From positions 1 to 64,000 of the forward strand of contig JAHBVJ010000036.1 in NCBI GenBank assembly GCA_019637615.1: a DNA stretch of 64,000 nt, written 5' to 3'. The position numbers and the translations under genes were made by a program. This document shows positions 27,287-36,148 of the stretch, one piece after another. How positions within the stretch are numbered: position 1 is the stretch's first letter; the number at the start of each line of letters is the position of its first letter. The stretch is from Anaerolineae bacterium. GTDB lineage: Bacteria > Chloroflexota > Anaerolineae > Aggregatilineales > UBA2796. Under the pieces are notes generated by a model. The model did no database searches and was not told where the DNA came from. It saw only the letters and a list, made by a program, of their open reading frames with translations.

Positions 27287-28009
27287 ATGAGTGATCGTTT
27301 GCTTCGCGAGAGCATCGCTGAGTTCATCGGCACCTTCATGCTCGTGCTGGTTGGCGCGGGCGCAGTCACGGTGATGGGTCAGCAAGCCACCAAAGTCGCG
27401 GCGGATGTGGTGGTGGCGGCGCTGGCACACGGCCTGATCCTCGTGGCTGTCATCGCGACGTTCGGGCACATTTCCGGTGCGCACGTCAACCCGGCGGTCA
27501 CACTCGGCTTGCTCATCGGCGGCAAAGTCTCGGTCAACAAAGCCATTTTCTACTGGATCGCGCAGATTCTGGGCGGCATTGCGGCGGGCTTCGTGCTGCG
27601 TTACCTGTTCGAAAACGCCGTCACGCTGGGCAATACCGTGCCTAGCTCCGCCGACATCCACAGCGGCAAGATCATCATTCTGGAAGCGCTCGGCACGTTC
27701 TTCCTCGTCAGTACGGTGTTTCAGGCGGCGGCTTATGGCAAAGCGGGCAACGTGGCGATACTCGCGATCCCGTTCACGCTGGCGGCGGGCATCCTGTTCG
27801 CTGGCCCGCTGACGGGCGGATCGTTCAACGTGGCGCGGACGCTTGGCCCTGCCATCGCAACGGGCAATTACACCGAAGTCGCGTCGTACCTCGTCGGCAT
27901 CCTCGGCGGCGGCGCACTGGCGGGCGTCTTGCACAGCTCGTATTTCAGCAGCGAGGAGCCAAGCGCTACCTCCACTACTCATCAACCACCCACCAAGAGA
28001 AGAAAGTGA
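27287..28009 (+). CDS. Aquaporin / MIP-family channel
   Basis: A 240-residue channel of the major intrinsic protein family with six membrane helices. The first half-helix motif is normal (GAHVNPAVTLG, Asn68-Pro-Ala). The second is GGSFNVARTLGPAI, with Asn181-Val-Ala in place of NPA. The Arg after it, part of the selectivity filter, is kept. AGGAGG lies nine bases before ATG 27287. The C-terminal tail (from about residue 222) is hydrophilic, and its TGA lies at the right end of the tnpB element, so the native end may have been changed by that insertion. Water or small neutral solutes are the likely cargo. Confidence 0.9.
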   Translation: MSDRLLRESIAEFIGTFMLVLVGAGAVTVMGQQATKVAADVVVAALAHGLILVAVIATFGHISGAHVNPAVTLGLLIGGKVSVNKAIFYWIAQILGGIAAGFVLRYLFENAVTLGNTVPSSADIHSGKIIILEALGTFFLVSTVFQAAAYGKAGNVAILAIPFTLAAGILFAGPLTGGSFNVARTLGPAIATGNYTEVASYLVGILGGGALAGVLHSSYFSSEEPSATSTTHQPPTKRRK

Positions 28010-28220
28010 CGCTCCTCACGCCTAAAGGCGGGGGCTTCTGAACAACGCATGGTCACAGGCACCTACGTTAGCGTTCACGGACACGTCCTGTCCGGTGGCT
28101 CGATAAAGAATATTCAGGGCGGCATTGTGGTCGCGAGCCAGCGATAGTCCACAACCGCAGGTTACCCAGCGTACAGAGAGGGTTACGTCTTGAAACAAGT
28201 TGCCGCAACGAGAACAGGTT
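28007..28220 (-). ncRNA. Predicted omega RNA (right-end RNA) of tnpB
   Basis: By analogy with characterised TnpB systems (for example ISDra2), the guide RNA scaffold spans the 3' end of tnpB through the element's right end. The downstream flank, minus strand from 28006 leftward, would act as guide: CTTTCTTCTCTTGGTG. The right-end hairpin is visible; the 5' limit is a guess. Confidence 0.45.
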
Positions 28221-29179
28221 TGACTGGTGTAGGCGGGGTTGACCAAGACGAATTGCCGTCCAGCGTTTGCAGCTTTGGCGGTGAGTCGTTCTCGGAAATA
28301 GCCCCAGCCCTGATCCAGAATGCTCTTGCTGAGGTGATGGTTGCGCACCATGTTGGCGATCTGAAGGCCTTCCATGGCAATCAGATCGTAGCCAGTGATA
28401 TAGTGATGGACTTCTTTGTTCAGCAGGTCGTGACGTTGGTTCTTGATGCGTTCATGCAGACGTTGCACACGGCGCAGCGCTTTGCGTCGGTTCTTGCTAC
28501 CTTGTTTCTTTCGCCGCAAACTGCGTTGCGCGAGTCTCAACTTGCCTTGTGCCTTGCCGTAGTGCTTAGGCGACTCCACGCGGCGGTTGGTGCTGTCGGT
28601 GAGCAAATTCTCGACATTCAAATCGACGCCCACCTGCTGACCAGTAGTGGGCAGTGGCGTGGGGTCAGGCAGTTCGCAGTTGAAGCACACAAACCATTGA
28701 CCTGCTGTACGGCAAATCCGCGCCGTCTTGATCGTACCTTCAGTAGGTCGATGCCAACGTACACGCACCCGTCCGATGCCGAACACCTTCAGGCGGCGAC
28801 CATCCACCTTGATGCCCGCGCCGTACTGTTTGAAACCAAAACTATCGAAGTGATGATAGCCCTTGAAACGCGGGTAGCCGGGCTTGGCACCCGCTTGCAC
28901 GCGGCGAAAGAATGCCTTGAACGCCTTGTCGATATCGTCACACACCATCTGCATCGTTTGGCTGAAGACTGCTTTCGCTTTGGGGAACGTCTTGCGATAG
29001 CAGATGCCTGTTTTCTCTTGCTCTGCTTTCGAAACAAAACGGTGCTCAAGCTCCCATACCAGCTTACGCTCTTCAAGACACATATTGTACCAGTGACGGC
29101 ACACACTCAGCACTTGCGCCAACAACTTTTCTTGGGCAGCAGTGGGATACAATCGGTACTTGAAGGTCTTATGTTGCAT
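28022..29179 (-). CDS. tnpB: TnpB RNA-guided nuclease (IS605 OrfB)
   Basis: A full-length 385-residue TnpB, ancestor-type of Cas12. The N-terminal OrfB helix-turn-helix starts KTFKYRLYPTAAQEKLL. The RuvC triad is intact: Asp186 in VGVDLNVENLL, Glu270 in LIAMEGLQIANM and Asp350 in ARDHNAALNIL. The zinc finger has CSRC (322, 325) and CGC (341, 343), so the second pair is C-x-C rather than C-x2-C. A basic region (LRRKKQGSKNRRKALRRVQR) precedes motif II. ATG 29179 is chosen because the family N terminus begins there; the frame runs a further 63 codons upstream into the element's left end. Probably an active nuclease. Confidence 0.93.
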   Translation of the reverse strand: MQHKTFKYRLYPTAAQEKLLAQVLSVCRHWYNMCLEERKLVWELEHRFVSKAEQEKTGICYRKTFPKAKAVFSQTMQMVCDDIDKAFKAFFRRVQAGAKPGYPRFKGYHHFDSFGFKQYGAGIKVDGRRLKVFGIGRVRVRWHRPTEGTIKTARICRTAGQWFVCFNCELPDPTPLPTTGQQVGVDLNVENLLTDSTNRRVESPKHYGKAQGKLRLAQRSLRRKKQGSKNRRKALRRVQRLHERIKNQRHDLLNKEVHHYITGYDLIAMEGLQIANMVRNHHLSKSILDQGWGYFRERLTAKAANAGRQFVLVNPAYTSQTCSRCGNLFQDVTLSVRWVTCGCGLSLARDHNAALNILYRATGQDVSVNANVGACDHALFRSPRL

Positions 29180-29394
29180 CGCAGCAGCCAGCGGGTCGTC
29201 TCTGTGTGCTTGCCGAACTTGTCGAGGGTGAGGCAGACGTATCCCAGAGATGCCCCTATCATGGTAATCAAAAACGCCCATCCCGATTCCCTCGACACCC
29301 TTAATATACGTGTATTTCCTAGTAAAAGAAAGGACGCCTGATATCCCCACAGCTAAAGCTAGGGGCATTACGGCGTATATGGTAAGTTCCCTGC

Positions 29395-30792
29395 ATGAAT
29401 GCTATTGACTACGCGAATGCTAATCACGACGTATTCCTCGAACAACTGAAAGAGTATCTCCGCATCCCCAGTATCAGCACGCTGTCCGAGCGGAAAGATG
29501 ATGTAAAGCGGGCGGCGGAATGGACTGCCGCGCAGATGCGCAAACTCGGCATGACGCACGTGGAAGTGTTCCCGACGGCTGGGCACCCGATCGTGTTCGG
29601 ATCGTGGCTCGGTGCGGCGGGCGCGCCAACCGTGCTGGTGTACGGACACTACGACGTGCAGCCCACCGACCCCGACAACGAGTGGATCACGCCCGCCTTC
29701 GAGCCGACCGTGCGTGACGGCAAGCTGTACGCACGCGGATCGGTGGACGATAAGGGGCAGGTGTTCGTCAACCTGAAGGCGCTCGAAGCGCTGATGAAGC
29801 AGTACGACGGCAAGCTGCCCTTCAACGTCAAGATGATCGTGGAGGGCGAGGAAGAAGTGTCCTCGATCAACCTCGAAGGCTTCATCAACGACCATCTCGA
29901 TCTGCTGGCGGCGGACGTGAGCGTGATCTCCGATACGGGCATGTTGTCGCTTGAGCAGCCGAGCATCGTGTACGGGCTGCGCGGTCTGACCTACATGGAG
30001 ATCGAGGTGCGGGGGCCGTACAAGGACTTGCATTCCGGTCAGTTCGGCGGCGCGGTACACAACCCCGCGCAGGCTTTGTGCGAGATCATCGCCGCGCTGC
30101 ATCGTGCGGATGGCAGCATCGCCGTCAAAGGCTTCTACGACAAGGTGCGGATGCTCTCCGGTGAGGAGCGCAAGGCACTGGCAGAAGTCTCCAGCGTGGA
30201 GGAGCAAGAGGCCAAACTCCGCGAGATCACGCAGGTGCCGATGTCGTGGGGCGAGGGCGAATACACCATCAATGAGCGTACTGGCGCGCGCCCGACGCTG
30301 GAAGTTAACGGCTTGGTCAGCGGCTTCATCGGGGAGGGCGCGAAGACCGTGCTGCCCGCCAAAGCGCTGGCGAAGGTGAGCTGCCGTCTGGTGCCCGACC
30401 AAGACCCCGCCGAGATTTACCAACTGGTCAAGGCGCACGTGGCGTCGATCACGCCGCCGACGGTGACAAGCGAGGTACGCTTGCTGCACACGGGCGACTC
30501 GGCTATCGTGCCGATTGACGCGCCCGCGATGGCAGCGCTGGTGACCGCGATTGAGCAAGGCTTCGGCAAGAAACCCGTATTCATGCGCGAAGGCGGCTCG
30601 ATCCCCATCGTGGCGACGTTCCGTAAGAAACTCGGTACGCCGGTATTGCTGGCGGGCTACGGGTTGCCCGATGATGGCGCACACGGCCCCAACGAGAAGT
30701 TCGATCTGCAATGTCTGTACAAAGGCATCAACACCGCGATCGTACTGTACGAGGAATTGAGCCGTATCCCGCTGGCGCAGTTCAAGGCGTGA
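29395..30792 (+). CDS. M20-family metallodipeptidase
   Basis: A 465-residue zinc peptidase of the M20 family, close in layout to carnosinase/dipeptidase members. Metal and catalytic residues are visible in LVYGHYDVQP (His85, Asp87), ARGSVDDKGQ (Asp118) and VEGEEEVSS (Glu152 general base, Glu153 ligand), with a C-terminal metal His in GAHGPNEKFD. No signal peptide; it is cytoplasmic. It probably releases amino acids from dipeptides. The element's left end lies only about 14 bases before the ATG, so its promoter may have been displaced by that insertion or may lie inside the element. Confidence 0.93.
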   Translation: MNAIDYANANHDVFLEQLKEYLRIPSISTLSERKDDVKRAAEWTAAQMRKLGMTHVEVFPTAGHPIVFGSWLGAAGAPTVLVYGHYDVQPTDPDNEWITPAFEPTVRDGKLYARGSVDDKGQVFVNLKALEALMKQYDGKLPFNVKMIVEGEEEVSSINLEGFINDHLDLLAADVSVISDTGMLSLEQPSIVYGLRGLTYMEIEVRGPYKDLHSGQFGGAVHNPAQALCEIIAALHRADGSIAVKGFYDKVRMLSGEERKALAEVSSVEEQEAKLREITQVPMSWGEGEYTINERTGARPTLEVNGLVSGFIGEGAKTVLPAKALAKVSCRLVPDQDPAEIYQLVKAHVASITPPTVTSEVRLLHTGDSAIVPIDAPAMAALVTAIEQGFGKKPVFMREGGSIPIVATFRKKLGTPVLLAGYGLPDDGAHGPNEKFDLQCLYKGINTAIVLYEELSRIPLAQFKA

Positions 30793-30821
30793 GCACTGAG
30801 GAAGAAGAAGAGAAATCCTTC

Positions 30822-30844
30822 GTGCTGAGTGCTTAGTCCTTAGT
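30822..30844 (-). repeat. Heptamer repeat, locus 2
   Basis: On the minus strand this 23-base stretch (units ACTAAGG, ACTAAGC, ACTCAGC, AC) is identical to 60496-60518 on the plus strand. It belongs to the same AGCACT-type heptamer family as the array at 26236. Confidence 0.75.
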
Positions 30845-30940
30845 ACAGAAGCGGAGGCACGTACTGAGGGATGCGCCTTTGGGTGCGTCGCTGGCGTCGT
30901 GTGCGGTGTCAGGCGGCGGTTGGATACCAGATGATCCCTT

Positions 30941-30976
30941 GAATGATCCCGTTGGCTGATGCGAACGGGATCATTT
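30941..30976. repeat. 36-bp palindromic repeat, copy 2
   Basis: AATGATCCCGTT and AACGGGATCATT pair perfectly around a ten-base loop. Its reverse complement matches copy 1 (18467-18502) at 32 of 36 positions. It lies downstream of the M20 peptidase and can act as its terminator. Confidence 0.75.
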
Positions 30977-31088
30977 GTATCTAAAGCAGATGTTTCTGAT
31001 CGTGTTCGGATAAAGTTGTATTTTGGGGTTTGTTTCTGCATCGAGATTGTTGACATCACCACCTCGCGTTGACCAGCTTTTCGTAGAT

Positions 31089-31209
31089 TTGCCTGTTTTG
31101 CCTGATATAACAGGCAATTTTCAGGCCGTCTCTATTTTTGTGCTTAATGAGCCTTTGTGGACTAATCGGATCAGGCAAATATCAGGGCGTAACAGGCAAA
31201 AACAGGCAA
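31089..31209. repeat. Cluster of direct and inverted CAGGCAA words
   Basis: Six copies of CAGGCAA or its complement TTGCCTG: TTGCCTG at 31090 and 31099, CAGGCAA at 31111, 31172, 31193 and 31203. A further CAGGC and several ATCAGG words lie between. Spacing is irregular. The pair at 31099/31111 makes a hairpin. Confidence 0.6.
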
Positions 31210-31578
31210 TTTTATCAGGGAGTGAAAGGATGGACTGAGAAGGCAGATGCGCCATCCACCTCAGTGGCAATAAGCGGGACTCATCGCCTTTTGAGGATTC
31301 TAATCTAGTACGGATATTCTACGATGAATGAGAGTAAATGTCAAGCGGGGTGTTGTACATAAGTTGTAAACGTTGGGTTGGAAATTGGTAGATGCCGCTC
31401 GCCGATGAATCGGACGGGCTGAGATCAAGGTAGGCAGGGGACGGCGTGTGTGACGGGAATGGGTCGCGCCGCCCGACGTTGAAAAGATTCCCGACAATGA
31501 ATTGTCGGGCTTACCCTACGAAGTCCCTTGCGGGACTCAGGCTTGATGCGAAAGTTCAAGCCTCAACTAGAAAATGCT

Positions 31579-32037
31579 CTAGGCGACGGGTTGCAAATCC
31601 CAGACGATGCGGCTGACGGGGCTGTAGTAGACTCGATAGCGCTGTCCGGCGGGATGCTGATAGTACACCCGATTGACGAGCGTCAGTTTACCAAGCTGCG
31701 CGAATTCGCCGTAACAACGCCGTCTACCGTTGCCATAGCGCGGTCGCCACGACTTCTCCAGCAGATCGTTCTGGACGGTTGCCATGCCGGGAAGTAGATC
31801 GCGCAGACGCTGCACAGCGGTGAAGCCTGTAACGAGCAGCACCAATCCCAAGAAAGCCAGCAGGGCAAGGTTAGGCGTACCGAACACGCCCGTCAGGACG
31901 GTTACATAGAGGAGCGTCACCACCAAGAAGAAGAGAAACGGCAGACAATCGACCAGCAGGCGAAGGCGCTGCATGAACGTTAGGGGTGCGGTGGTGGATA
32001 TATCGCTGGCTGTTGAAGGTATATCTGGATAACCCAT
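31579..32037 (-). CDS. Hypothetical membrane protein
   Basis: A 152-residue protein with two adjacent membrane helices (about 28-52 and 56-75) and a basic C-terminal domain of about 70 residues (from LRDLLPGMATVQNDLLEKSW to DLQPVA). No family recognised. GAGGTA precedes the ATG by about seven bases. It shares direction with the exported protein gene at 32100 but is separated from it by 62 bases; co-transcription is possible. Confidence 0.6.
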   Translation of the reverse strand: MGYPDIPSTASDISTTAPLTFMQRLRLLVDCLPFLFFLVVTLLYVTVLTGVFGTPNLALLAFLGLVLLVTGFTAVQRLRDLLPGMATVQNDLLEKSWRPRYGNGRRRCYGEFAQLGKLTLVNRVYYQHPAGQRYRVYYSPVSRIVWDLQPVA

Positions 32038-32099
32038 TTAGAAGTACCTCTCAAAGAGTTTTAAGCATCTTGGCCCTTCCTTGCCAATATTTTGAAGAA

Positions 32100-32795
32100 T
32101 TAGCACAAATTGTAATATTTCAGGCTATCTTCGCGCCGATCTTTGAAGCCATTCCATGTTCTGGCGGGACGGGGAACCATGTTATTAGAGTCGGAGAAGT
32201 ATTCAATAAAGGCGAGTTGCAGATCGGGGGTAACGTGTACCAAGTCAGGTACTGGATTGTCTCTCCAATCATTAAACAGTTCTACACTCGTGGCCCGGAT
32301 GTTGCCCGCGAACCATATCATCATCATCGCACGATCAGCGTCACCATATGTACAGTAAAAAATGCTGCTGCCTAGCGGAGTTCCCCATATGTGGATGGCG
32401 TCTGCCAGCGTGAATTTCTTCGCTTTATCCCACATCATCGCGGAGATATTGAAGCTAAAGCGAACAGCTTGGGCATCATTGCCGGGACGACCAAAAAGAT
32501 GCACGAGCGAGGCATCTACATGCGGCAAAGAGGCAAGCTGCCAAGTTATGTAAGTCTCCTCAGAACGGTTGATGGCGCTGAAGGAACTGAGATCGGTTTG
32601 CAGGATTTTGTAGGCATCATCAACGCTGGTGATTCCGAGCTGGATGCCGTGCCAGCAGGGCTGTGGACAGGTTGGATCGCGCTGGAAGGCGGCAGCAAAG
32701 ACGGGATCAGAAGGCGCGGCGGTGGTTCTGATCATGGTGAGCAGCAGAGTGAAGATGGTGAATAGTAATAATATCAGACGAGTCAAGCGTGCCAT
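32100..32795 (-). CDS. Hypothetical exported protein with CWHGI motif
   Basis: A 231-residue protein with an N-terminal signal peptide or anchor (about 5-28). The mature part starts with DPTCPQPCWHGIQLGITSVDDAYKIL, a Cys-rich opening that recurs in uncharacterised Chloroflexota proteins as far as I recall. It ends with LADAIHIWGTPLGSS, a W-G-x-P-x-G motif shared with the protein at 43949-44542. Cysteines in the mature part could form disulfides. The start at ATG 32795 has no strong ribosome binding site; a TTG four codons earlier is an alternative. Codon use is AT-richer than the chromosome average. Confidence 0.6.
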   Translation of the reverse strand: MARLTRLILLLFTIFTLLLTMIRTTAAPSDPVFAAAFQRDPTCPQPCWHGIQLGITSVDDAYKILQTDLSSFSAINRSEETYITWQLASLPHVDASLVHLFGRPGNDAQAVRFSFNISAMMWDKAKKFTLADAIHIWGTPLGSSIFYCTYGDADRAMMMIWFAGNIRATSVELFNDWRDNPVPDLVHVTPDLQLAFIEYFSDSNNMVPRPARTWNGFKDRREDSLKYYNLC

Positions 32796-32874
32796 GAGTG
32801 AGCACAAGCTCCATGCGAGGCGTCAAGGATGCCAGTGTGTTGAAAAGTCGTGACCGAAAATGTCCGTTGCGGTG

Positions 32875-33369
32875 TCAATCCATTTTTAGTCTACGGCGTA
32901 TCTCTAGCGCTATTTCCTGCATTCTTTCCTCACTGAGGTGTAAATATTTGCCATCTTTGTTCTCCATCGCGGCAAATTGTTGTTCCCTGAATGGCGTGTC
33001 AGGAGGACAAGGGCAAACATGAATATGCAGGTGCGCATTGCGTTCCGGGCTGCCGAGCGAGGCAATGTACATGCGTATCGCTTGTGTAGTTTCTGACACT
33101 GCTTGAGCAATCCGTTGAACGACTTTTTGTAAGTAGACCCACTCGGCTTCAGTTAACTCACTTTCAAAGCGCTCCACATGTTTTTTGGGGCAAACAATCG
33201 TATAGCCCTCCTGTGTTGGGAACTGATTGAGAAACGCAATGATCTGCTCATCCTCATAGATAATATGCGGATTCGCGACGAGGGGATTTCCTGCCACTAT
33301 CCGACAAACAAAGCAGTCTGATCTGGCGATTTTGTCATATTCTTCAGGTGGCAAAGATTGATAGCGCAT
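32875..33369 (-). CDS. HIT-family protein
   Basis: A 164-residue histidine-triad hydrolase. The N-terminal zinc-type pair is SDCFVC and the triad is NAHLHIHVCPCPP. The order CFVC-(about 25)-FLNQFPTQEGYTIVCPKKHVE matches the Hint/galT-like superfamily with the substrate-binding His. It is not closely similar to the HIT protein at 21402-21836. A hydrolase of nucleoside phosphoramidates or dinucleotides is likely. It lies in the AT-richer stretch. Confidence 0.87.
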   Translation of the reverse strand: MRYQSLPPEEYDKIARSDCFVCRIVAGNPLVANPHIIYEDEQIIAFLNQFPTQEGYTIVCPKKHVERFESELTEAEWVYLQKVVQRIAQAVSETTQAIRMYIASLGSPERNAHLHIHVCPCPPDTPFREQQFAAMENKDGKYLHLSEERMQEIALEIRRRLKMD

Positions 33370-33555
33370 AAATTTCCGTCTGGCTTTTCAACAGGTTGGA
33401 TACATTGTACGAAGTGTCGGATTTGAACGCGTGGAAAGGTGGCGGTTAGTAGGATAGCAGATTCAGATGGATCACTTGGTTGAGGCTAGGTTGACGGTCA
33501 CAATAGAAATGAAGCAGTTGGAGGATGACGTGATTTGCCGACCACAATAGGCCAG

Positions 33556-33577
33556 TTTGGTGCCATCTGGCACCATA
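33556..33577. terminator. Hairpin downstream of the beta-propeller gene
   Basis: TGGTGCCA and TGGCACCA pair perfectly around TC (33558-33575). It lies 14 bases past the stop of the minus-strand gene that ends at 33589. No T run follows on either strand, so termination is a guess. Confidence 0.4.
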
Positions 33578-33588
33578 GGCCTTGCTAA

Positions 33589-34911
33589 TTATTGGTTGGT
33601 GTGTGTCCAACCAAGAGCGAAGGCGTTATGCGAGGTAATAATAGTGAAAGGATGGACGATGCCCGTCTGCATATCAACGAATGTGATGGAGTACGCTGAT
33701 TGCTGCTTGTCTCTGTAGGCGAGTATTGCCCCATCAGGACTCCATTGGAAATCACCGCCATCCGGTAACGCGCGCTCAATAGCTAATGTTTCGCCCACGA
33801 AACTGCCAATAAATACTTCACCAAGAGGGTCGAAATCATCCCGCGTGAGCAGCCTAAACGCAACCTGCTCGGTAGCCGGATTCCGCGCCCACTGCTCAAC
33901 GCGATAATCCAACAAAGGGAAGGCTTGCGGGTTGCCAAGGTGAAATAGCACCGTCTCAGCAACCTGATCCCCTACCTCCGTCGCCGGAATCACCTTGTCA
34001 ATCGATGCACCGACCGCGAGCGTGGCGGTGTTCATCCAGACGAATGAATATTTCGCCACATAAAAAGTACTGTCATGATCATTTAGCGGTAAATGGCTAA
34101 AGCTCGTTACTTGTTGAAATTGTTGGCGGCTGATGTCGAAGACATAGATTTCCCTGAAGGGAAAAATACCGGCATAGTGACACTCAACAGTGAATGCTAC
34201 CTTCACGGCGTCCGGCGACCACACAGGTGAGCAAAGGGCTTCTTCGGGAAACGCGTACGGCAAGAATTTCATCGGCACGCTTGCCAACTTTTCGAAGCTA
34301 GGCACACTATAAAGATCGAGTGCTAAATCACATTGTTCGCTGCATGTACCGCTGACTACCAACAACTGTGCCGAGTTAGGGGGCCAACTAAACTGGAAGT
34401 CATGCACTTGGTCTGAATGTGTCACATTTGTGTCTATGTCGGTCGCCAGTGAAAGTATATGTACGTCAGATGGTGTATTAATGGCTTGGCTGGCATTGAA
34501 CGCAATAAAGGCACTATTGGGCGACCACCTCATCCGATCTGGAAAAGTCATCACTGACTCACCCTGATTACCTTCTACAAATTCGGTCTTCGCCAGCACT
34601 TTTCCTGATCGGATGTCAATGACCTTGAGAACGGTATTAGCGTTCTCAAACCGACGTGACCAGAGAGCAACTTTTTCTCCATCAGGACTAAGGATGACAG
34701 CAATTGTGGTTAGGTTAGCGTCTGGTACGCTGTGAAAAATAACGGCAGTCTCTAGTGTTATAGGATCAATCGCAGAAATATTAATAGAGTCGCCCGGCAT
34801 ACGTTCCGCGAAGGCATAGACATAGGCCGCTACTCCATGCGTTACCTTGGTTGGCGCTACCGACATCACTGACAAGATCAGGATAGACACACAGAAAAAT
34901 AGTTTTTTCAT
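33589..34911 (-). CDS. Secreted TolB/WD40-like beta-propeller protein
   Basis: A 440-residue exported protein with a Sec signal peptide (about 1-27, MKKLFFCVSILILSV). The remainder has repeated blade motifs: ILSPDGEKVALWSRR, RMRWSPNSAFIAFNAS, QFSWPPNSAQLLVVS, PVWSPDAVKVAFTV and FQWSPDGAILAYRDK. This W-S-P-D-G pattern is the PD40/TolB-type propeller, six or seven blades. No enzymatic domain is present; such proteins usually bind partners or sense surface ligands. AGGAT lies about nine bases upstream of ATG 34911. Confidence 0.85.
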   Translation of the reverse strand: MKKLFFCVSILILSVMSVAPTKVTHGVAAYVYAFAERMPGDSINISAIDPITLETAVIFHSVPDANLTTIAVILSPDGEKVALWSRRFENANTVLKVIDIRSGKVLAKTEFVEGNQGESVMTFPDRMRWSPNSAFIAFNASQAINTPSDVHILSLATDIDTNVTHSDQVHDFQFSWPPNSAQLLVVSGTCSEQCDLALDLYSVPSFEKLASVPMKFLPYAFPEEALCSPVWSPDAVKVAFTVECHYAGIFPFREIYVFDISRQQFQQVTSFSHLPLNDHDSTFYVAKYSFVWMNTATLAVGASIDKVIPATEVGDQVAETVLFHLGNPQAFPLLDYRVEQWARNPATEQVAFRLLTRDDFDPLGEVFIGSFVGETLAIERALPDGGDFQWSPDGAILAYRDKQQSAYSITFVDMQTGIVHPFTIITSHNAFALGWTHTNQ

Positions 34912-34977
34912 GATAGACAAATCCTAATTGCCGTTTAGACGAGATGGCGCAGTTGGCGGAGCTTGGAGGGGAAGAGA

Positions 34978-35004
34978 AAAGGGCGGAGATGTTTCCCCGC
35001 CCCT
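34978..35004 (-). terminator. Terminator of the aldolase gene
   Basis: GGGCGG (34981-34986) pairs with CCGCCC (34997-35002), extendable by two or three pairs with a mismatch. It lies 17 bases past the aldolase stop. On the minus strand it is followed by CTTTTCTCTTC, a U-rich tail. Confidence 0.65.
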
Positions 35005-35018
35005 GAATCGATGCTAGA

Positions 35019-36116
<1,098 letters not shown>

Positions 36117-36132
36117 AGCAAAAATATCCTTT

Positions 36133-36148
36133 CGATCCTTCAGGATCG
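36133..36148 (-). promoter_or_regulatory. Hairpin at the aldolase ribosome binding site
   Basis: CGATCCT and AGGATCG pair perfectly around two bases. In the aldolase mRNA the stem ends directly before the AAAGGATA ribosome binding site. It may stabilise the 5' end or affect translation. Confidence 0.4.

Larger units (their letters stand above)
28007..29381 (-). mobile_element. IS200/IS605-type element carrying only tnpB
   Basis: The element contains tnpB and no tnpA, so it is non-autonomous (IS1341-like). On the minus strand the left end has a subterminal hairpin (CCCC..AGCT/AGCT.GGGG, 29345-29365) and a TTAC tetranucleotide just outside it (29382-29385), a target type known for IS608. The right end has a CGCCT..AGGCG hairpin (about 28020-28031) and stops near 28007. 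There is no target duplication, as expected for this single-strand mechanism. The boundaries are inferred and may be off by a few bases. Confidence 0.75.
30793..31578. other. Long noncoding, AT-rich gap with repeats
   Basis: About 790 bases without a credible gene. It holds a heptamer array (30822-30844), the second 36-bp palindrome (30941-30976) and a cluster of CAGGCAA words (31089-31209). Base composition becomes clearly AT-richer from about 30980 to 31260. Confidence 0.55.

Noticed and set aside
28190..29341. 383-codon plus-strand frame opposite tnpB
   Set aside because: TnpB is unambiguous on the minus strand; the opposite frame has no start signal or domain.
29368..31062. 564-codon minus-strand frame opposite the M20 dipeptidase
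   Set aside because: It is antisense to a conserved enzyme and its His/Arg-rich translation looks non-biological.
31089..31209. CRISPR-like repeats (CAGGCAA)
   Set aside because: Units are only seven bases, in both orientations, with irregular spacing, and no cas genes are present.
33421..33435. A GTTCAAATC-like word on the minus strand, as in a tRNA T loop
   Set aside because: No matching T stem, anticodon arm or acceptor stem could be drawn around it.
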